A DNA stretch of 10,792 nucleotides from UBA3064 sp016868095 (GTDB lineage: Bacteria; Pseudomonadota; Gammaproteobacteria; Burkholderiales; Burkholderiaceae_E). This document shows, piece by piece, positions 6,786 through 10,792 of this stretch. The first letter of the stretch is position 1. Each line of letters starts with the position of its first letter. Both the position numbers and the translations under genes were made by a program. Under the pieces are notes generated by a model. The model was not told the DNA's origin and did no database searches. It was given only the letters and a program-made list of their open reading frames with translations. The stretch spans positions 1 to 10,792 of the forward strand of contig JBEDEM010000085.1 in NCBI GenBank assembly GCA_041175665.1, written 5' to 3'.

Positions 6786-7614
6786 GGCTTCGCTCCAATT
6801 CATTGATTGCTTGCTGATAAATCGCTTCAGTGACGTTATTGCTATGCCATTCGTAGCGATGTTCAGCGAAGCTCAAACCCTTTCCTTTCACCGTGTCGGC
6901 AATAAGCACGCAGGGTTTATCGCCCCCCCAGGGAAATGCGTTAAGCGCGTCAACAATCGCTCCCATGTCATGGCCGTCAATGCGTTTGACCGCCCATCCG
7001 AATGAGGACCACTTTGCATCGAGCGGTTCGAGTTGCATCATCGTGGCTACATCGCCACTTTGTTGGACCTTGTTGAAATCGACAATGGCAAGCAACTGAT
7101 TGAGCTTGAAATGTGCCGCACTCATCGCTGCTTCCCAGTTTGAGCCCTCTTGGAGTTCACCGTCACCGAGCATCACCACCGTACGAAATGCTCTTGCCTG
7201 TCGCGCTGCACCAAGCGCCATGCCCACGCCAATCGACAGTCCATGACCTAAGCCGCCGGTACTCATTTCCATACCTGGCACCTTGATATCAGGATGCATA
7301 CCAAGCGGTGAAGCCATCCCATAGAAGCGATCCAGGTCTTCAAGCGGGAAAAAGCCAGCAAGCGCAAGCACAGCTGACAGCGCTGCGTTGCCATGGCCTT
7401 TTGACAGCACGAATCGATCACGATCGGGCCAATTGGGCTGGCTTGGGTCAATCCTTAGCCAATCGAAGTAAAGCGCGGCCAGTAGATCGGCGGCTGACAT
7501 GGCACCGCCCACATGGCCAGACCCAGCCGCCCTTAAGGCGCGCATCGAGGCACAGCGTATGTCGCGTGCATGAAGGCGCAATTGCTCGAGCTTACTTTCT
7601 GCCCTCAAGTCCAT
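6772..7614 (-). CDS. split transketolase, N-terminal TPP-binding subunit
   Basis: The diphosphate-binding half of the split transketolase, 280 residues from ATG 7614, the usual size for stand-alone N-terminal subunits. Motifs in order: AAGSGHVGGAMSAADLL (about 29-45), RFVLSKGHGNAA (about 67-78), GGLGHGLSIGVGMALG (about 120-135), and the TPP motif GDGELQEGSNWEAA from 150, closed by Asn181 in VDFN. Asp151 and Asn181 are the expected Mg ligands; TVKGKG follows at about 241. Upstream in-frame ATGs at 7665, 7659 and 7641 exist, but 7614 has GGAG 9 bases before it and gives the normal distance to the GSGH motif. This is the first gene of a minus-strand operon continuing into the C-terminal subunit and the adducin-type protein. 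Possible roles are pentose rearrangement or catabolism of an unusual sugar, as in known split transketolases (apulose-phosphate AptAB, sulfosugar SqwGH). The substrate cannot be fixed here. Confidence 0.92.
   Translation of the reverse strand: MDLRAESKLEQLRLHARDIRCASMRALRAAGSGHVGGAMSAADLLAALYFDWLRIDPSQPNWPDRDRFVLSKGHGNAALSAVLALAGFFPLEDLDRFYGMASPLGMHPDIKVPGMEMSTGGLGHGLSIGVGMALGAARQARAFRTVVMLGDGELQEGSNWEAAMSAAHFKLNQLLAIVDFNKVQQSGDVATMMQLEPLDAKWSSFGWAVKRIDGHDMGAIVDALNAFPWGGDKPCVLIADTVKGKGLSFAEHRYEWHSNNVTEAIYQQAINELERSHVSA
6793..6796 (-). promoter_or_regulatory. ribosome binding site deciding the transketolase C-subunit start
   Basis: GGAG on the minus strand is followed by 7 bases and the ATG at 6785. 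The alternative ATG at 6803 has no such site. The site lies inside the end of the upstream subunit gene, consistent with coupled translation of the two halves. Confidence 0.65.
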
Positions 7615-7691
7615 GGGTGTGATCTCCAAAACATCGATCATCGCGCAAAGCGTTAGCATGCGCACTTGTTTGCATCTTCAAGGAAATCCAC
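7615..7691. promoter_or_regulatory. divergent intergenic region, transketolase operon / glutathione S-transferase
   Basis: These 77 bases separate two divergent starts and must hold the leader of each gene, and probably promoters for both, perhaps partly inside the coding ends. It contains the two ribosome binding sites (GGAG 7624-7627 on minus, AAGGA 7680-7684 on plus). I do not see a convincing -35/-10 pair or operator palindrome in either direction. The layout makes shared regulation possible, but no site for it can be named. Confidence 0.35.
7624..7627 (-). promoter_or_regulatory. ribosome binding site deciding the transketolase N-subunit start
   Basis: GGAG on the minus strand stands 9 bases before the ATG at 7614. 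The longer in-frame starts at 7641, 7659 and 7665 lack a comparable site. Confidence 0.6.
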
Positions 7692-8321
7692 GTGGCACGC
7701 ATAACGCTTTTTGCTTTTGACACCCCAAACGCTCGCAAGATCTCGGTCGCACTTGAGGAAATGGAACTCAGCTACCGGGTCGAGGTGGTTAACATCACCA
7801 AGGACGAGCAGTTCAAACCCAGCTTTTTGGCCATCAGCCCCAACAATAAAATCCCTGCCATAACCGATCTTGACGGTCCTGCCGGCGAGCCGATCCACGT
7901 GTTCGAGTCGGGAGCCATCCTTCTTTATCTCGCCGAGAAGACCAAGAAATTTTTGCCACAAGACCCGAGGCTGCGCATCCAGGCCTATGAATGGCTCATG
8001 TTCCAAATGGGCGGCTTTGGTCCGATGCCTGGGCAGGTACACCATTTTCTCGGACTCGAAAAGATCGAAGATCAACGCTACGGTTTGCAACGCTTCAGTC
8101 GTGAAACTCGCAGACTTTATGGCGTCATGGATCGCCGTCTGGCTGAAGTCCCCTACTTTGCCCAAGAACTCTCGATTGCAGATTTTGCAATTCTTGGCTG
8201 GGTTTGGCGTCATCCACGTCATCAGGTTGACCTGGCAGAATTCCCCAAGGTTCAGGCCTGGTACCAGCGCATGATGGATCGACCTGCGGTTCAACAAGGC
8301 TTCGCCGTCCCTTTAAAGTAA
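7692..8321 (+). CDS. glutathione S-transferase family protein (Nu-class-like, YfcG/YghU type)
   Basis: A 209-residue soluble protein that probably binds glutathione or glutathione disulfide, acting as a disulfide reductase or transferase in redox or detoxification chemistry. The thioredoxin-like N-terminal domain has the TPN motif at 11-13 (in YfcG-type enzymes Thr and Asn contact the glutathione sulfur). It then shows KIPAITDLDGP with the cis-proline (about 53-63), and FESGAILLYLAEK (71-83), where Glu72-Ser73 bind the gamma-glutamyl group. The helical C-terminal domain carries GGFGPMPGQVHHF (107-119), typical of this subgroup, and ELSIADFAILGW. It begins with GTG at 7692, preceded by AAGGA with 7-base spacing; no better start is in frame. 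It is flanked by minus-strand genes on both sides and is likely monocistronic, ending at the strong terminator at 8465-8493. Confidence 0.92.
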   Translation: MARITLFAFDTPNARKISVALEEMELSYRVEVVNITKDEQFKPSFLAISPNNKIPAITDLDGPAGEPIHVFESGAILLYLAEKTKKFLPQDPRLRIQAYEWLMFQMGGFGPMPGQVHHFLGLEKIEDQRYGLQRFSRETRRLYGVMDRRLAEVPYFAQELSIADFAILGWVWRHPRHQVDLAEFPKVQAWYQRMMDRPAVQQGFAVPLK

Positions 8322-8329
8322 GCGGTTAT

Positions 8330-8357
8330 TTTACATTTACTTAACTTTGGTTACACT
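8330..8357 (+). promoter_or_regulatory. possible sigma70-type promoter downstream of the GST gene
   Basis: TTTACA (8330-8335) resembles a -35 box (5 of 6) and TACACT (8352-8357) a -10 box (4 of 6), with 16-base spacing. They lie in an AT-rich patch that begins right after the GST stop and ends where GC-rich hairpins begin. A transcript would start near 8364 and point at the terminator at 8465-8493. The match is from inspection only. Confidence 0.3.
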
Positions 8358-8363
8358 TGATGT

Positions 8364-8493
8364 GCAGTCTTTAACCAACGCCCTTGGCGTCGGTTGTCGG
8401 GCGTCTGCATGAGACGCGAGCGTGCTGTTGCGCCTAGGCTGTATCGCGGGAAAAGCGATCATTCGGGGGCCTGGACTTCAGGCCCCCTTTTTT
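8364..8493 (+). ncRNA. candidate small RNA or structured 3' UTR
   Basis: About 130 bases between a promoter-like sequence and an intrinsic terminator, with successive hairpins. These are 8373-8395 (AACCAACGCC with GGCGTCGGTT, one A-C mismatch, 3-base loop), 8401-8417 (GCGTCT, loop GCATG, AGACGC, perfect), 8443-8459 (ATCGC, loop GGGAAAA, GCGAT) and the terminator hairpin. ACGCCC (8378-8383) can instead pair with GGGCGT (8399-8404), which would break the first two hairpins. No tRNA, 4.5S or 6S RNA signature was recognised and no credible small ORF stands out. The last 35 bases are antisense to the 3' end of the MATE gene. The alternative is simply the processed 3' end of the GST message. On the minus strand the first hairpin is slightly better (G-U replaces the mismatch), which weakens the strand call. 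Confidence 0.25.
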
Positions 8494-9802
8494 CAGACCG
8501 GATGCGTTGAAGACTGTGTCGTGCCGCGGATAGCCATTGCAGTTTTAGCCACCGTCGCCAGACCAACAAGCCGCGCGCCCACTCATCGGCTGCGTAAGCA
8601 AGCCAAATCCCGCTAAGCCCCCAGCCCCAATGCACACCGAAAAGCCAGCTCCCACCTGCAAGCAATAAGAGTACTGAAGGCAGCCCCGAATACAGAGGAT
8701 AGCGAACGTCTCCTACGGCACGTAATGATCCGATAAGTACGAGGTTAAAGCTGCGTCCCGTTTCAAGAAGAACCGAAATCCATAACAATCGGATAGCCTC
8801 ATCACGAATGGTCTGATCATCTGTCAATAGCGGAAAAAGCCATGGACCTGCGAGCGCTACAACGACTGAAACAGCACCCGATATAGCCAAACTCATCCAT
8901 GTGACCCGCTTGACAAGCCCATGCGCCTCACGAAGATTGCCCGCGCCAAGTAAGCGACCAACCAAGATCTCTGCAGCCAGGCCCATAGCGAATCCGGCTA
9001 ACAAAATCACGGTATTAAATTGAAGAACATAAGCCTGGGTTGCAAGTGCCGTCGTTCCCAGCTGTGACGCCGCCGCAACCGATGCCATGAACCCCAAGCG
9101 CCAAACAGCATTTTCGGCCGCACCAGGCAGTCCAATCCGCAAAATTGCCCGAAACGAGGCTTGATCCAGCGTCGGCCGGGTTAGCCAAACGGTCTTAATA
9201 CCCAGGTAGCGATCCCAACATCGGGTGAGCAATACAAGGCTTAAGATTCTTGAGAGAAGCGATGCCATCGCAAAGCCGCTCAGACCAAAGCTCCCCGACA
9301 TAAGCAGCCAGGCCAGGCCCCAATGGCATAAGTGCATCAACATCATGACGCGTAAGCTTTGGACTGCAAAAAGATGCGCGCGCATGACCGAGGCCATAGC
9401 AACAACCAAGGCATCTAAGAGCACACAAGGGGCGAGCCACAGCATGAGCGGCTTGGCCTGCAATCGGACCTCTTCGGGTACTTGAAAGTGCAAGAGCAAG
9501 GGGTCGGACCCAAACCACAACACAGCCGCAGCCATCAAACCCATGACAAAACTTGCCAACAGGGCTGTTCTCGCAGCAGTTTCTGCAGCGATCGGATTGT
9601 TATAACCAAGTTGTTGAGACAGCACCACACTAATGCCTGCGCCGACGATGCGAAAAAGCAAAAAGGCTGTGTGGAAAAACTGCATCGACAGCGCAAACGC
9701 AGCTGCCGAAGCATCAGCGATCTGCCCAGCAAGAACGGTTCCGAGAACACCCGCTGCCACGCCCAAGCTCAGCTCGAGCAACAACGGAAGCGCTAGTCGC
9801 AT
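8459..9802 (-). CDS. MATE-family efflux transporter
   Basis: A 447-residue inner-membrane protein of the multidrug and toxic compound extrusion family, which exports organic cations, drugs or metabolites using a Na+ or H+ gradient. Hydrophobic segments run along almost the whole length, fitting 12 helices in two related halves. The first helix starts at once in RLALPLLLELSLGVAAG with LGTVLAGQIADASAAAFAL. The second half opens with ILRIGLPGAAENAVWRLGF and FNTVILLAGFAMGLAAEILVGRLLGAGN, a typical MATE block. Length is normal. The N-terminus is short, and the start cannot lie further upstream because the preceding codon is the TAG stop of the CoA transferase gene in the same frame. No clear Shine-Dalgarno site is seen, so translation probably depends on the upstream gene. 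The last codons contain the opposite-strand terminator, giving a polar tail (EKRGPEVQAPE). The substrate is unknown. Confidence 0.92.
   Translation of the reverse strand: MRLALPLLLELSLGVAAGVLGTVLAGQIADASAAAFALSMQFFHTAFLLFRIVGAGISVVLSQQLGYNNPIAAETAARTALLASFVMGLMAAAVLWFGSDPLLLHFQVPEEVRLQAKPLMLWLAPCVLLDALVVAMASVMRAHLFAVQSLRVMMLMHLCHWGLAWLLMSGSFGLSGFAMASLLSRILSLVLLTRCWDRYLGIKTVWLTRPTLDQASFRAILRIGLPGAAENAVWRLGFMASVAAASQLGTTALATQAYVLQFNTVILLAGFAMGLAAEILVGRLLGAGNLREAHGLVKRVTWMSLAISGAVSVVVALAGPWLFPLLTDDQTIRDEAIRLLWISVLLETGRSFNLVLIGSLRAVGDVRYPLYSGLPSVLLLLAGGSWLFGVHWGWGLSGIWLAYAADEWARGLLVWRRWLKLQWLSAARHSLQRIRSEKRGPEVQAPE
8465..8493 (+). terminator. intrinsic (rho-independent) terminator
   Basis: A perfect 9-bp GC-rich stem, GGGGGCCTG (8465-8473) and CAGGCCCCC (8479-8487), has a 5-base loop and is followed directly by six T (8488-8493). 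The T-tract is on the plus strand only, so it ends transcription from the GST gene and any small RNA start near 8364. It lies inside the last codons of the minus-strand MATE gene. Confidence 0.85.
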
Positions 9803-10792
9803 CTAAACGCGTTGTCGGTCAAAAATAATGGCCTCATCGAACAAGGACTTTATTTCGTCCTCAGCAATGCCGAGCGAGCGCAGGATTTCTTCACTGTGCT
9901 GTCCCAACCACGGCGCAGCCCGGCGGATTGAAACCAACTCGCCGCTGCTCTTAACAGGTGAGCCAAAGGTCTTGATCGTGCCCATGATCGGATGTTCCAT
10001 CTCAACCACCATCGCCCTAGCTTTGACGTGGGGGTCATCAAAGACTTGCTGGTAGCTATAAACCGGACCGCCCGGCACAGCGGCAGCATCAAGCGCTTCA
10101 ACCCAATGCGCGGTCGGATGGCTTGTAAACACTGCCTCGATGTCTGCCTGCAAAGCATCGGCATGCTGCACACGAAGTGCATTGCTGGCATAGCGCGGAT
10201 CTGATAGCCAATGCGGGCTTGCGCAAACCTGCTCACAAAAGGCTCGCCAGAGCTTTTCGTTGTTTGCACCAACCGTTACATAGCCATCACTCGTGCGGTA
10301 AGCCTGATAGGGCGCTGCTCGGCGATGTCTTGTACCCATGGCAGCCGGCAATTCGCCGGCACCAAAAAATGCACCAAACTCCCATTGTGACCAGGCTAGT
10401 CCTGCCTCTAGCAAGGAGGTCTCAACATACTGCCCCTGACCGCTTCGCAGACGACTAATGTAAGCCCCCAAAATCGCATAAAGTGCGGTCACACCGCTCG
10501 CTATATCATTCATCGCGATGCCAACCTTGGCTGGCCTGCCGCCTGGCTCACCCGTCATCATCATGATGCCCGACATACCCTGGGCAATGATGTCATAGCC
10601 CCCACGAAGCGATTCATAGTCGAGGCCCAGCTTTTTGACCACGCCTGGACGAAAGTTCTCTGTGATGATGTCGGCGCGCTTTGCGAGTTGATGCACGATA
10701 TCGCGGCCCTTCGCTGATTTCATATCGATCGCAAGACTTCGCTTATTTCGATTCAAGACCGTGAAGCAATAGGATTCGCCGCGGATTTGAGG
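9803..10792 (-). CDS. CaiB/BaiF (class III) CoA transferase, truncated by the right window edge
   Basis: The C-terminal 329 residues of a family III CoA transferase, which moves CoA between carboxylic acids; full members have about 400 residues. The reading frame is open to the right edge (visible first residues PQIRGESYCFTVLNRNKRS), so about 60-80 N-terminal residues are outside. Family blocks are NRNKRSLAIDMKSAKGRDI, ADIITENFRPGVVKKLGLDY, GGRPAKVGIAMNDIASGV, GQYVETSLLEAGLAW, SDGYVTVGANNEKLW, and near the end FGSPVKSSGE and APWLGQHSEEILRSLG. At the place where formyl-CoA transferase has its catalytic Asp (before Ala in a QDA context), this protein appears to have Glu (codon 10408-10406). The alignment is from memory and some relatives share the Glu. 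The acid substrate is not predictable. It abuts the MATE gene with no spacer. Confidence 0.92.
   Translation of the reverse strand, partial: PQIRGESYCFTVLNRNKRSLAIDMKSAKGRDIVHQLAKRADIITENFRPGVVKKLGLDYESLRGGYDIIAQGMSGIMMMTGEPGGRPAKVGIAMNDIASGVTALYAILGAYISRLRSGQGQYVETSLLEAGLAWSQWEFGAFFGAGELPAAMGTRHRRAAPYQAYRTSDGYVTVGANNEKLWRAFCEQVCASPHWLSDPRYASNALRVQHADALQADIEAVFTSHPTAHWVEALDAAAVPGGPVYSYQQVFDDPHVKARAMVVEMEHPIMGTIKTFGSPVKSSGELVSIRRAAPWLGQHSEEILRSLGIAEDEIKSLFDEAIIFDRQRV

Noticed and set aside
7653..8297. Minus-strand 214-codon open frame opposite the glutathione S-transferase
   Set aside because: It mirrors the GST reading frame, has no recognisable domain, and the GST motifs on the plus strand are decisive.
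8364..8460. Known housekeeping RNA (tRNA, 4.5S, 6S) in the GST-MATE gap
   Set aside because: No T-loop/acceptor pattern, no SRP RNA apical motif, and no long 6S-like stem with a central bubble was seen.
1..10792. Defence system, prophage, insertion sequence or CRISPR array
   Set aside because: All long frames are assigned to metabolic or transport families; no transposase, integrase, nuclease, Cas or regularly spaced repeat was found.

Overview
The window suggests a Gram-negative proteobacterium. It carries an outer-membrane TonB-dependent receptor, a lipid A biosynthesis N-terminal-domain membrane protein, a Nu-class-type glutathione S-transferase and a class III CoA transferase. Gene style, moderately high G+C and Shine-Dalgarno use fit Betaproteobacteria (Burkholderiales-like), but no rRNA or single-copy marker gene is present, so this placement is an inference. 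No tRNA, rRNA, CRISPR array, insertion sequence or phage gene was seen. Coding density is high and there is no gene-free stretch over 300 bases.

Layout. (1) Positions 1-4956, plus strand: the 3' part of a carbohydrate-type ABC transporter ATPase, then a TonB-dependent receptor, a small cupin, a small LAB_N membrane protein and a group 1 luciferase-like flavin oxidoreductase. Receptor, cupin and LAB_N protein are joined by two successive ATGA stop/start overlaps and look like one translationally coupled operon. (2) Positions 5017-7614, minus strand: a three-gene operon encoding a transketolase split into a TPP-binding subunit and a pyrimidine-binding/C-terminal subunit, followed by an adducin-type member of the class II aldolase family. 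All three overlap. (3) Positions 7692-8321, plus strand: a GTG-initiated glutathione S-transferase, divergent from the transketolase operon across 77 bases. (4) Positions 8322-8493: a short structured intergenic segment with a promoter-like sequence, several hairpins and a strong plus-strand intrinsic terminator. This is a candidate small RNA or a structured GST 3' UTR. (5) Positions 8459-10792, minus strand: a MATE-family transporter preceded directly, in the same frame and with no spacer, by a CaiB/BaiF CoA transferase that runs off the right edge.

How the genes may work together. The split transketolase and aldolase-fold protein suggest a sugar or sugar-phosphate carbon-rearrangement step with unknown substrate. 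The ABC ATPase and TonB receptor are uptake components whose substrates cannot be read from the sequence. The rest are common accessory metabolic genes. I see no clear defence system or mobile element. The least explained parts are the TonB receptor/cupin/LAB_N operon, the transketolase/adducin-type operon, and the structured segment at 8330-8493.
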